A DNA stretch of 26,335 nt. Origin: Rickettsiales bacterium. Its GTDB lineage: Bacteria > Pseudomonadota > Alphaproteobacteria > Rickettsiales > UBA1997. The DNA lies in assembly GCA_023262945.1 (NCBI GenBank), contig JALQXY010000057.1:1-26335 (forward strand), in the 5' to 3' direction. The notes under the pieces were generated by a model. It saw only the letters and a program-made list of their open reading frames with translations, had not been told where the DNA came from and searched no databases. This document shows positions 14,889 through 23,243 of the stretch, one piece after another; positions within the stretch are counted from its first letter, which is position 1; every line of letters starts with the position of its first letter. Position numbers and translations under genes: made by a program.

Positions 14889-16130
14889 ATGAATATAGGC
14901 TACAAAAACCATAATAATCAACAACAGTTATTTATTGAAAATGTATCACTAAACGATATTATCAAAAAAATTGGTACTCCTTTTTATTGCTACAGCAAAA
15001 AAGCATTGATAGAAAATTTTCTACAATTTGAAAAAGCATTTAATGTTTATAATGTCAAAAATTACAAAATATGCTACGCTATTAAAGCTAATCATAATAT
15101 TAATCTTGTCAAGATACTGGCAAATTTAGGCAGTGGAATTGATGCTGTATCAGCTGGTGAAATTCACCACGCTCTAAAATCTAATGTAAATCCAAAAAAA
15201 ATAGTTTTTGCTGGTGTTGGCAAAACTAGAGCAGAAATCGAATATGCTTTACAAAATAACATTGAAGAATTTGCCGTAGAATCAATCCCAGAAATGCATT
15301 TATTAAATGAAGTAGCGATCAAGATTAATAAAAAAGCTAAATTTATGCTTAGGGTTAATCCTGATATTGATGCTAAAACTCATGATAAAATCTCGACTGG
15401 TCGTAAAAGTGACAAATTTGGTGTCGATATAAATCTTGCTACCGATATTTATCATCAAGCTTCTAAATGTAAGGGACTAGAAGTATATGGTATTTCAACA
15501 CATATTGGTTCACAAATAACAAAAATTGAACCATTTACGCAAGCTTTTATTAAAATTAGAGAGCTTTGTCTTAAACTTAAAAAAGAAGGTTACAAAATAT
15601 CAAACCTTGATTTTGGAGGAGGTATAGGAATTAAATATCGTGATGAACAAATTTTTACGATCAATGATTATGTTAAAAAAATCAACGATTTAACTCATGA
15701 TTTAGGTGTAGAAATAACAATAGCTCCAGGTCGTTCAGTTGTTGGTAATACTGGATTATTAATAAGTAATATTACCTACATAAAAGAAACTAGTAGTAAA
15801 AAATTTGCCATTATTGATGCTGGCATGAATGATCTAGCTCGCCCTGGCCTATATGATGCCTATCATGAGGTTTTACCTTTAATCAAAAAAGATAATATAG
15901 AAGAAATATATGATTTTGCTGGTCCAGTATGCGAAACTACTGATATTTTAGCCAAAGAAAGAAAATTACCTAAATTAATCGCTGGTGAAAATATAGCATT
16001 TCTTGATTGTGGCGCATATGGAAGCTCGATGTCAAATCAATATAATTGTCGTCCCTTGGTTCCTGAAATTCTAGTTGATGATAAAAATTTTGAAATAATC
16101 AGAAAAAGACCAACTTTTGATGAGATGTAA
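14889..16130 (+). CDS. lysA: Diaminopimelate decarboxylase
   Basis: LysA is a PLP enzyme that decarboxylates meso-diaminopimelate to lysine. The PLP lysine is in CYAIKANHN (about Lys66), followed by GISTHIGSQI, LDFGGGIGI, APGRSVVGNTG, DAGMNDLARPGLYDAYH, GPVCETTDILA (Cys of the neighbouring active site) and the C-terminal DCGAYGSSMSNQYNCRP. I start at the ATG at 14889 (413 residues, MNIGYKNHN...). The frame is open back to 14811 but that would overlap nusB and add an atypical hydrophobic stretch. Only 32 bp separate this start from that of nusB, so the promoters must overlap or lie inside the genes. It is a single-gene unit. Confidence 0.95.
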   Translation: MNIGYKNHNNQQQLFIENVSLNDIIKKIGTPFYCYSKKALIENFLQFEKAFNVYNVKNYKICYAIKANHNINLVKILANLGSGIDAVSAGEIHHALKSNVNPKKIVFAGVGKTRAEIEYALQNNIEEFAVESIPEMHLLNEVAIKINKKAKFMLRVNPDIDAKTHDKISTGRKSDKFGVDINLATDIYHQASKCKGLEVYGISTHIGSQITKIEPFTQAFIKIRELCLKLKKEGYKISNLDFGGGIGIKYRDEQIFTINDYVKKINDLTHDLGVEITIAPGRSVVGNTGLLISNITYIKETSSKKFAIIDAGMNDLARPGLYDAYHEVLPLIKKDNIEEIYDFAGPVCETTDILAKERKLPKLIAGENIAFLDCGAYGSSMSNQYNCRPLVPEILVDDKNFEIIRKRPTFDEM

Positions 16131-16180
16131 AGATTTTTGATAAAAAAGCCCCTGCAAATCCCTTAATAAAAAGTTGATTT

Positions 16181-16246
16181 ATACCAAATCTCATCTTTAG
16201 TTAGAATTTTAATTTTTTTTAAAACTTTTAAAATGGAAATTAGTAT
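16181..16246. repeat. Short (66 bp) derivative of the palindromic repeat
   Basis: It begins ATACCAAATCTCATCTTTAG and ends ...AAAATGGAAATTAGTAT, inverted termini. The 47 bp from 16200 to 16246 match the right end of copy F (20602-20648) apart from a few bases near the terminus. It looks like a copy of the F type that lost its core and most of its left arm. Copy E begins 1 bp later. Confidence 0.75.
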
Positions 16247-16247
16247 T

Positions 16248-16419
16248 ATACCAATTCCCATCTAAAAATAAACAATATGACAAAATATTTTTTAAGATAA
16301 AAATTCTTAAAAAATGCAAGTCCTATAACTATAGGACTTAAGGCTTTTTGCAATTTTTAGCCAAAAAGATAAAGTCAGATTGTTTAATTTTTATATGTTT
16401 TTTAGGTGGGAATTGGTAT
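16248..16419. repeat. Palindromic intergenic repeat, copy E (core type alpha)
   Basis: The ends are ATACCAATTCCCATCTAAAA and ...TTTTTTAGGTGGGAATTGGTAT. The core palindrome at 16318-16339 has perfect arms AAGTCCTATA and TATAGGACTT around AC. It is the closest relative of copy C, in the same orientation. It lies between convergent lysA and mraY, ending 7 bp before the mraY stop, exactly the spacing copy C has to the helicase stop. Confidence 0.88.
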
Positions 16420-16426
16420 TACTTAC

Positions 16427-17473
16427 TTAAAGAATATAGATAGTAATAGCTACAGCGCAGCAAACAAAAGAGAAGAGCCAAAATCGATATAATATTTTAT
16501 TTTCAGACCATCCTAATTTTTCAAAATGATGGTGGATTGGCGCCATAAGAAATATTTTTTTTCCATAAATTTTGTAAGAAGCAACTTGCAAAATTACAGA
16601 TAAAGATTCGATTGCAAAAAGAAAAACAATAAAAAGAAAAATAAATTCCTGTTTTATGATTATAGCAATTAAACCAAGAACTGCGCCAATTGACAAGCTT
16701 CCAACATCGCCCATGAAAATTTTGGCTGGCTTAAGATTAAAAGTTAAAAAACCAAGAATAGCACCAATTAAAGAAGTGCAAAATGTTATAATTTCTCTAG
16801 AATTATCAATGTAAGGTACTTTTATTTTATTGGCTAAAGTTATATCTGAAGCAAAGTAAATCAATATTATTAAAGAAATAAGGCTAAAAATTGCTGGAAC
16901 CGATAAAAGGCCATCAAGACCATCAGTTAAATTGCTGCCATTGGCAGTGCCAATAATAACAAAACATACAAATAAAATGAAAATCCAATTTGCAATTTGC
17001 AAAGAATAGCCATTATTAATAGCAAAAAAAATAGTATTTTGATGATGCATTAAATTTATTTTGCCTAATTGCAGATAAGTTATACAAATAATTATAAATT
17101 GTAAAACAAGCTTTATACTACCACGAAAACCTTTGCTATTTTGATAAATTACTTTCATTAAATCATCAATCAATCCTATCGTAGCAAAAGCTACAAAGAC
17201 GCAAGAAATAATTTTAATGTAGCCGTTAGAAATATCAGCAAAAATTGCCACAGAAATCAAAGTACTTAAAACAATAAAAATACCTCCCATAGTAGGGGTA
17301 TTTTTCTTTTTCTTTAGATGTAGTTCTGGACCATCAGAGCGAATTGGCTGAAAAAAAGCTTTGCTTGTAGTGAATAAAATATATTTTCTAATAAAAAAGA
17401 AAGAGGTAAGATAGGATATAATAATAGATCCAGCTAAATTTAATAAATTAGAAGCAATATATTCTTGTATCAT
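16427..17473 (-). CDS. mraY: Phospho-N-acetylmuramoyl-pentapeptide transferase
   Basis: MraY makes lipid I by moving phospho-MurNAc-pentapeptide from UDP to undecaprenyl phosphate at the inner membrane, the first membrane step of peptidoglycan synthesis. It is a multi-pass protein of 348 residues (typical about 360). Key residues: Asp103 and Asp104 in GLIDDLMKV, NGSNLTDGLDGL with Asp184 and Asp187, FMGDVGSLSIG with Asp256, and the HHH motif at 314-316 in APIHHHFEKLGW. The N-terminal RSDGPELHLKKKKNTPTMGG loop is also characteristic. It is not in a mur/fts cluster: the only co-directional neighbour is a glycine-rich orphan gene ending 2 bp upstream. Its presence implies at least a minimal cell wall. 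Confidence 0.96.
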   Translation of the reverse strand: MIQEYIASNLLNLAGSIIISYLTSFFFIRKYILFTTSKAFFQPIRSDGPELHLKKKKNTPTMGGIFIVLSTLISVAIFADISNGYIKIISCVFVAFATIGLIDDLMKVIYQNSKGFRGSIKLVLQFIIICITYLQLGKINLMHHQNTIFFAINNGYSLQIANWIFILFVCFVIIGTANGSNLTDGLDGLLSVPAIFSLISLIILIYFASDITLANKIKVPYIDNSREIITFCTSLIGAILGFLTFNLKPAKIFMGDVGSLSIGAVLGLIAIIIKQEFIFLFIVFLFAIESLSVILQVASYKIYGKKIFLMAPIHHHFEKLGWSENKILYRFWLFSFVCCAVAITIYIL

Positions 17474-17475
17474 TA

Positions 17476-17949
17476 TTAACCCTCGCCTCTTGCCATTGAA
17501 AAAGAATGTCCAATATTTTGCTTTATATTAAGATTATTTGCTACTCCAAAGGCTTCATTAAGATTTCCGAGTGGTTTGGGTGGATTTTGCATTAATTCAG
17601 TGTTTTTGATTTGTAAAGCTGGCCCTATTAGTTTTTCGTCAAAAATTTCAAGGATATTTGACTCGAGTGCAGCAGGAAGTCTTGAGCTAGTCATGCTATC
17701 AAGAGAAGACTCTTTACCAGTTATAGATCCTTCGAATAAAGCATTTTCAGAAAGTGCACTATCTGCAACGTTACTATCTCCAATTGGCTTGGTTAAACCT
17801 TGGCTACCACTAACAGCTGTCACCATTCCACCACCTCTTGGTGATGAAAATTGACCAGTAATAGCGTCGCCGCTTGATATAAAACCTCCTCCAGAAGCTC
17901 CACCTCCAGAGTCTTCATCGCTTATTTTAACAAAATCTTCAATCGACAT
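17476..17949 (-). CDS. Hypothetical glycine/serine-rich protein upstream of mraY
   Basis: I do not recognise this 157-residue protein. It starts with an acidic segment (MSIEDFVKISDEDSGGG), followed by Gly- and Ser-rich sequence with little predicted structure (to about residue 85). There is then a segment that could form helices (AALESNILEIFDEKLIGPALQIKN) and a distinctive tail (LGNLNEAFGVANNLNIKQNIGHSFSMARGEG). It has no signal peptide, no membrane segment and no cysteine. Its base use is visibly richer in G and C than its neighbours. The stop codon lies 2 bp before the mraY ATG, so it should be co-transcribed. Non-random codon structure and the tight junction argue that it is real. An acidic, disordered cytoplasmic or secreted protein are both possible. 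Confidence 0.7.
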   Translation of the reverse strand: MSIEDFVKISDEDSGGGASGGGFISSGDAITGQFSSPRGGGMVTAVSGSQGLTKPIGDSNVADSALSENALFEGSITGKESSLDSMTSSRLPAALESNILEIFDEKLIGPALQIKNTELMQNPPKPLGNLNEAFGVANNLNIKQNIGHSFSMARGEG

Positions 17950-18100
17950 AAATAAATTTTAGTTAAATTAAACCGAAATCCGCCAATAGAAATGGTGTAC
18001 TTTTTGATGCACGTATCTTTTATAATAGCTAAAATACTATAAGATGATGATATAAATTAATTTTTTATTGATGAATTTGGGTTAAATATTCAATAAACTA

Positions 18101-20365
18101 TTATTTAGAATCAACAGCTGCTATAGCCGCCATATTTAATATTTCATTAATTGATGATCTCATTGTAACAATTTGTACAGATTTTTCAAGTCCATTTAAT
18201 ATTGGCCCTATAACACTACATTCTCCAACTTGCTCTAAAAGTTTAGTGGCAATGCTTGCTGAATGTAGTCCTGGACAGATTAATATATTAGCTGGAGCAG
18301 TTAAGCGGCAGAACGGATATTTAGCCATTTTATCCATATCTAACGCTACATCAGCTGTCATTTCTCCATCATATTCAAAGTCAACCTTCATTTCATCAAG
18401 AATTTCTACAGCTTTTTTTATTCTTTCAGATTCTGTTTTTAAGGCTGAACCAAAATTTGAAAAAGATAAAAAGGCAATACGAGGTTTATAACCCATTTTA
18501 CTGACTTTGGCAGCAGTCTGAACTGCTATCTTAGCCAAATGTTCGGATGATGATAGTTCAGAACACGCAGTATCGGAGATAAAGATGGTTTTACCTTTTG
18601 ATATAACCATAGATATGCCTAATAAGATCTTATTTTTATCATTTTTGACAACTTTCCATATATCTCTTAAGGCCTGACTATAGCCACGAGTAAGACCAGT
18701 AACTAGGGCATCTCCATGTCCACAAGCTAACATTGAAGCGCTAAAAATATTACGATCAGTTTTGACCATTCTTGAGCAATCAGAATATAGGATGCCATCT
18801 CTTTGTAGTTTTTTGTAGAGATAGTCGGTATATTTATTATTTTCGTCAGAAATGGCAGCATTATATATTTCAATACCATCTTTATTTATATTTGCCTCTT
18901 CCATATTGGATATAATTCTATCCTCACGACCAACCAATATAGGAGTACCATAACCGCTATCACGCCACATTGCAGCAACCCTTATTATTTCTGGTTGCTC
19001 TCCTTCAGCAAATATAACTTTTTTCGGCGATTTTTGTAGCTGGTTAAATATTAAGCTCATACTATTAACTGTCGGATCTCTGCGAGATTGTAGTTTCGTT
19101 TTATAGCTGTCCCAATCTGTTATTGGTTTTTTAGCAACTTTAGAATCTACCGCCGCTTTAGCAACGGCAATTGGAATTGTTGATAGTAATCTTGAATCGA
19201 AAGGAGTTGGAATTATATAATTGCGACCGAATTTCATTTCTTTACCGCCATAAGCTTTAATCACTTCTTGTGGAACATGTTCACGAGCTAATTGTGCTAG
19301 AGCTTTAGCGGCGGCAATTTTCATTTCTTCATTAATGGTTGAAGCATGAACATCTAAAGCGCCACGAAATATATAAGGAAAACCCATAACATTATTAACT
19401 TGATTCTCGTAATCACTTCTACCAGTTGCAATTATAGCGTCATCCCTAACTTGATTAATTTCTTCTGGAAGAATTTCAGGATCAGGATTTGCCATAGCAA
19501 AAATAACTGGATTTTTAGCCATTGATTTAACCATTTCTTGAGTAACAGCACCTTTAACTGATAGACCTAAAAAAATGTCACAATTTTTCATCGCATCTTC
19601 TAGAGTGCGATCACTTGTATTGGCGGCATGAGCTTCTTTCCATTCATTCATACCATGAGTACGACCTTTATAAATTACACCCTTAGTATCGCAAAGTAAG
19701 GCGTTATTATGAGGCAAGCCCATAGCTTTTAGAAGCTCTAAACATGCTATACCAGCAGCACCAGCACCATTAACAACCACCTTAACATCTTCGATTTTTT
19801 TATTGGAGATGTGTAAAGCGTTAATAATTCCAGCAGCCGAAATGATAGCCGTGCCATGCTGATCATCATGAAAAACAGGTACATCCATAATTTTACGCAA
19901 TTCTTTTTCGATGATAAAACATTCTGGAGCTTTTATATCTTCAAGATTGATTCCGCCCCAAGATGGGCCAAGATATTTAACAGCATTGATAAATTCTTGC
20001 GGATCTTGAGTTGATACCTCTATATCAACTGAGTCAATATCTGCAAATCTTTTAAATAAAACTGATTTTCCTTCCATTACTGGCTTTGATGCTAAAGCTC
20101 CAAGATTTCCTAGCCCAAGAACTGCTGTGCCATTAGAAATGACAGCAACATAATTACCTTTAGCTGTATAATCAAAAACTGTTTCTGGATTTTTAGCAAT
20201 CTCTAAACAAGGAAAGGCAACTCCAGGAGAGTAGGCTAAAGCAAGTTCGCGCTGAGTATTTAAAGGCTTTGTAGCATGCATAGCAACCTTTCCTGGCTGA
20301 TTTTGCATGTGAAATTGTAAAGCTTCCGCTTCTTTCGAATTTCTATTAATTTCTTTTTTATTCAT
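18101..20365 (-). CDS. maeB: Malic enzyme fused to phosphotransacetylase-like domain (MaeB type)
   Basis: This enzyme decarboxylates malate to pyruvate with reduction of NAD(P). At 754 residues it is the long proteobacterial form. The malic N domain is at about 15-145 (LALAYSPGVAFPCLEIAKNP, NGTAVLGLGNLGALASKPVMEGK). The NAD-binding domain is at about 160-395 (FHDDQHGTAIISAAGIINAL, VVVNGAGAAGIACLELL, ATGRSDYENQVNNVMGFPYIFRGALDV). The C-terminal part, about 425-750 (KSPKKVIFAEGEQPEIIRVAAM, ALVTGLTRGYSQALRDI), is homologous to phosphate acetyltransferase and in this family is regulatory rather than catalytic, as far as is known. NADP preference is inferred from the family only. It stands alone, between the orphan gene and a palindromic repeat. 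Confidence 0.94.
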   Translation of the reverse strand: MNKKEINRNSKEAEALQFHMQNQPGKVAMHATKPLNTQRELALAYSPGVAFPCLEIAKNPETVFDYTAKGNYVAVISNGTAVLGLGNLGALASKPVMEGKSVLFKRFADIDSVDIEVSTQDPQEFINAVKYLGPSWGGINLEDIKAPECFIIEKELRKIMDVPVFHDDQHGTAIISAAGIINALHISNKKIEDVKVVVNGAGAAGIACLELLKAMGLPHNNALLCDTKGVIYKGRTHGMNEWKEAHAANTSDRTLEDAMKNCDIFLGLSVKGAVTQEMVKSMAKNPVIFAMANPDPEILPEEINQVRDDAIIATGRSDYENQVNNVMGFPYIFRGALDVHASTINEEMKIAAAKALAQLAREHVPQEVIKAYGGKEMKFGRNYIIPTPFDSRLLSTIPIAVAKAAVDSKVAKKPITDWDSYKTKLQSRRDPTVNSMSLIFNQLQKSPKKVIFAEGEQPEIIRVAAMWRDSGYGTPILVGREDRIISNMEEANINKDGIEIYNAAISDENNKYTDYLYKKLQRDGILYSDCSRMVKTDRNIFSASMLACGHGDALVTGLTRGYSQALRDIWKVVKNDKNKILLGISMVISKGKTIFISDTACSELSSSEHLAKIAVQTAAKVSKMGYKPRIAFLSFSNFGSALKTESERIKKAVEILDEMKVDFEYDGEMTADVALDMDKMAKYPFCRLTAPANILICPGLHSASIATKLLEQVGECSVIGPILNGLEKSVQIVTMRSSINEILNMAAIAAVDSK

Positions 20366-20466
20366 AATTTTATTATTTAATCTTAATAACTTTGACTAGA
20401 AAGATATTTCAAGAAAAATTAATGTCAAAAGGAGCTTTATATTAAAATAATTTTCAATAACAAATT

Positions 20467-20648
20467 ATACCAATTCCCATCTAAAAAACATATAAAAACT
20501 AAACAATATGACTTTATCTTTTTGAGATAAAAATTTCAAAAAATGAGGATGTATATACATAAAACTGAGTCTTTTTAGAGATTTTTAGCCAAAAATATGA
20601 AGTTAGAATTTTAATTTTTTTTAAAACTTTTAAAATGGGATTCGGTAT
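20467..20648. repeat. Palindromic intergenic repeat, copy F (core type gamma)
   Basis: The left end ATACCAATTCCCATCTAAAA and left arm match copy D. The right end ...AAAATGGGATTCGGTAT matches the short element at 16181-16246. The core (about 20540-20590) is a third type, with the palindrome TGTATATACA (20551-20560) and GAGTCTTTTTAGAGATTTTT. It ends 3 bp before the stop codon of the U32 gene, between that gene and maeB, which run in the same direction. Confidence 0.8.
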
Positions 20649-20651
20649 TAA

Positions 20652-22268
20652 TCATAACATTTCTCCTATTTTCTTACTTTTTAATATTTCACGAGCTTTG
20701 CTATATTTAACATCATGCCAAAATATCAAACAGCCATTACATCCTTTTCCGCAACAGCCTTCAACACCAATCCTTGGAGTTTTGGGACATATTTTATCAT
20801 CGGCAATTTTTATACTTTCAAAATATATTTTTTTCTTATTGTCATATTTTTCTTTCTTTATTTGACCAGATTCCAAGCGATGGGATAAATTTCTTGATTC
20901 AATCTTTAATTTTTCTGATTCAATTCCTAATTTATCTTTTCTAATTAAAGTAAATTCTGGTAATAATTTTTTTAAATCTTCTTTATCAATCAAATGAAAT
21001 TGATCAGCATTAATCCTGATTTGCGGCCTTACTCCACCATGGACTTTATCGCTAATATCACCAGTTTTGGCACAAATAAATTTATAAATTCTAAGTAAAA
21101 TTGGCTGCCTTTGATAAGGTGATAAAAATTCTAAAACATCACCCTTTTGTAGCATATTTTTTGCCTCAAAAATTAAATCATCACCCTGCCACTCGACAAC
21201 GCGACCAGCAAATTCATAAAAAGCTGTAGATCCTGTACTTTCATAATCGTGAGCTAAATTTGTTAAACGACCATCATGAAAAGCTAAACTATAACCACGA
21301 TTAGCCACGGCATTAATTTCTGCCATATAATTATCACTAGACCAATTTTCTGGATCTTGAAAATAATCATCAATTGCCGCACGATAAACTCTTGCTACTG
21401 ATCCAGCATAAAATTCTGTTTTATTTCGTCCTTCAACCTTAAAAGAATCAATTCCAGCTTTGATATATTCATCTAATTTTGGCAAAAGACATAAATCTTT
21501 AGCATTTAAAATATAAGAACCACTAACATCTTCTTCAAATGGCAGAAGCTGTCCTGGCCTAATTTCTTCTTCTAAGAAAAAGTCAAAAAGATCTTTGTTA
21601 TCTTCATTTATTTCAATTTCATGCTCTGTATTATCTTTGAGTTTTATTTTTAATTTATATCCCCAACGACAAGAATGGGCACAACTTCCTTGATTAGCAC
21701 CCCTCTCTGCCAGAAAGTTAGAAAGCAAACAACGACCCGAATATGTCATACACATTGAGCCATGTATAAAAGCCTCAATTTTGATATTTGGACATTTATT
21801 ACGAATTTCACATAACTCTTCATACGAAACCTCTCGCGCCATCACCACAAGAGATGCACCTTGACTCTGCCAAAAATTAACTGTTAACCACGAACAAACA
21901 TTGGCCTGAGTTGAAATATGCAATTCTAAATCAGGAAAATTTTGTCGACAAAACTGAAAAACACCGGGATCAGAAACAATTAAACCATCAGGCTTTACTC
22001 TTGATACAGTATTAAGAAATTCTGGCAATTTTTCAATATCTTTATTATGAGAAAATAGGTTTAGCGTTAAATAAACTTTTTTACCAAATTTATGAGCATA
22101 TTCTACCCCCTCAATTACATCATCTAAAGAAAAGGCTGACTTAGTGCGAAGAGACATATCCGGAGTGCCTAAATAAACTGCATCAGCACCATAAAGAATA
22201 GCAGTTTTAAGACGAATTAAGTTACCAGCCGGTAACAGCAATTCTGGCTTTTTAAGAGTTTTTGACAT
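20652..22268 (-). CDS. trhP: U32-family protein, TrhP (YegQ)-like tRNA hydroxylation factor
   Basis: U32 proteins of this type are Fe-S enzymes once annotated as peptidases. E. coli TrhP uses prephenate to form 5-hydroxyuridine at the tRNA wobble position. The signature EAFIHGSMCMTYSGRCLLS (165-183) and NQGSCAHSCRWGY (192-204) provide Cys173, Cys180, Cys196 and Cys200. The NQG-C-x3-CRW sequence resembles TrhP more than RlhA or UbiU/UbiV. The 538-residue length exceeds E. coli TrhP (453). The C terminus carries an extra cysteine cluster (Cys494, 505, 506, 510, 513; GCCGKGCNGC), which might hold a second metal site. It begins 2 bp after the exbD stop, so it is part of the tonB operon and probably iron-regulated. 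The substrate is inferred, not shown. Confidence 0.8.
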   Translation of the reverse strand: MSKTLKKPELLLPAGNLIRLKTAILYGADAVYLGTPDMSLRTKSAFSLDDVIEGVEYAHKFGKKVYLTLNLFSHNKDIEKLPEFLNTVSRVKPDGLIVSDPGVFQFCRQNFPDLELHISTQANVCSWLTVNFWQSQGASLVVMAREVSYEELCEIRNKCPNIKIEAFIHGSMCMTYSGRCLLSNFLAERGANQGSCAHSCRWGYKLKIKLKDNTEHEIEINEDNKDLFDFFLEEEIRPGQLLPFEEDVSGSYILNAKDLCLLPKLDEYIKAGIDSFKVEGRNKTEFYAGSVARVYRAAIDDYFQDPENWSSDNYMAEINAVANRGYSLAFHDGRLTNLAHDYESTGSTAFYEFAGRVVEWQGDDLIFEAKNMLQKGDVLEFLSPYQRQPILLRIYKFICAKTGDISDKVHGGVRPQIRINADQFHLIDKEDLKKLLPEFTLIRKDKLGIESEKLKIESRNLSHRLESGQIKKEKYDNKKKIYFESIKIADDKICPKTPRIGVEGCCGKGCNGCLIFWHDVKYSKAREILKSKKIGEML

Positions 22269-22270
22269 AT

Positions 22271-22702
22271 TTACATATTATATTTTTCAACAGCAATATT
22301 GGTTTTTTCTATTTTTAATTTTTCTAAAAGCGTTAGAAGATTTATAAATTTAGCTACTGATGCATCTTGATCAGAAACTATCATAACTTTTAAAGATGGA
22401 TTATTTTTAGCAAGATTTATCAAATCTTGGCGAAAATATTTTTCTTCTTTATATGACTTTTTATCTATTTTCCAGCCTTTATTTTTAGATAAGATATAAA
22501 TAGTAATATTTTGTTTATCACTAACAATCTTTGTCACATTTTCTTTATCTTTAGGAAGCTCTATTTCAAGAGAATAAAGCGCTGAGTTAACACTTAAAAT
22601 CAAAAAAACTATTAACATAAAAACAACGTCAAGCAAAGGAGTGAGATCTGGAGCTAATTCTGATAAAATATTTTTACGATTATTAGCAGAGATATTAATC
22701 AT
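22271..22702 (-). CDS. exbD: Biopolymer transport protein ExbD (TolR family)
   Basis: ExbD is the proton-path partner of ExbB in the inner-membrane motor that energises TonB. It has a short cytoplasmic N terminus, a single membrane segment containing the essential aspartate (LTPLLDVVFMLIVFLIL, Asp25), then a periplasmic domain of about 95 residues. The length of 143 matches ExbD (141 in E. coli). TolR is the alternative, but the operon with tonB and the facing receptor favour ExbD. It overlaps exbB by 8 bp. Confidence 0.92.
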   Translation of the reverse strand: MINISANNRKNILSELAPDLTPLLDVVFMLIVFLILSVNSALYSLEIELPKDKENVTKIVSDKQNITIYILSKNKGWKIDKKSYKEEKYFRQDLINLAKNNPSLKVMIVSDQDASVAKFINLLTLLEKLKIEKTNIAVEKYNM

Positions 22703-23234
22703 CTAATTTAATTTTTGCTATTTTAAAAGATTCTAGATTGGCTATTTTTTGTAATTTAGATAAATATTTATCACTTATCCTAAGAAAAATAAAGGTCATA
22801 AAAAGTGCTGGAATAGCAATAATCAAGCCATATGCCGTTGTTAACATAGCATTCCACAGACCATCAGCAATCAACGAAGGAACAACTGGTGAATTTTGCA
22901 GAGAGATAACTTTAAAAGCTTTTATCATACCAATTACGGTACCCAATAATCCAATCATAGGACTTAGAACAGCAATTATTTTTAATAAATTAAGACCATA
23001 CTCCAATTCTTCTTTGATTTGTAAAAGCTTAAAAACAATTACCTCATCTCGTAAATCTTTAGTGATCTCTTTATTTTGCTGTAATAAAGCCATAATATTT
23101 ATAGCATAGACGCTGCTATTTGGGCTTTTTAACCTAGAAAAAAAAATTAACCTTTCAACAATAATAACAATAGCTGTTAGCGAAAAAAAACATAAAGGAT
23201 AAAATAGAAAGCCGATATTTGCTATTAATTGCAT
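22695..23234 (-). CDS. exbB: Biopolymer transport protein ExbB (TolQ/MotA family)
   Basis: ExbB forms the pentameric inner-membrane ring around ExbD. Three membrane segments are visible: about 8-28, about 82-105 (LLKIIAVLSPMIGLLGTVIGMIKAF) and about 128-152 (MLTTAYGLIIAIPALFMTFIFL). The LSPMIGLLGTVIGMI and GLWNAMLTTAYGLIIAIPA blocks are the MotA/TolQ/ExbB signature. At 179 residues it is shorter than E. coli ExbB (244), with a reduced cytoplasmic loop. It follows tonB by 9 bp. Confidence 0.92.
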   Translation of the reverse strand: MQLIANIGFLFYPLCFFSLTAIVIIVERLIFFSRLKSPNSSVYAINIMALLQQNKEITKDLRDEVIVFKLLQIKEELEYGLNLLKIIAVLSPMIGLLGTVIGMIKAFKVISLQNSPVVPSLIADGLWNAMLTTAYGLIIAIPALFMTFIFLRISDKYLSKLQKIANLESFKIAKIKLDD

Positions 23235-23243
23235 GGTTAATGG

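Noticed and set aside
17950..18100. Small RNA or riboswitch between the orphan gene and maeB
   Set aside because: I see only short AT-rich sequence with a possible TATAAA on the minus strand. There is no conserved aptamer-like pattern or stable stem.
20635..20865. 76-codon plus-strand frame at the 3' end of the U32 gene
   Set aside because: It begins inside repeat copy F and continues antisense to the conserved cysteine-rich tail, with no independent support.
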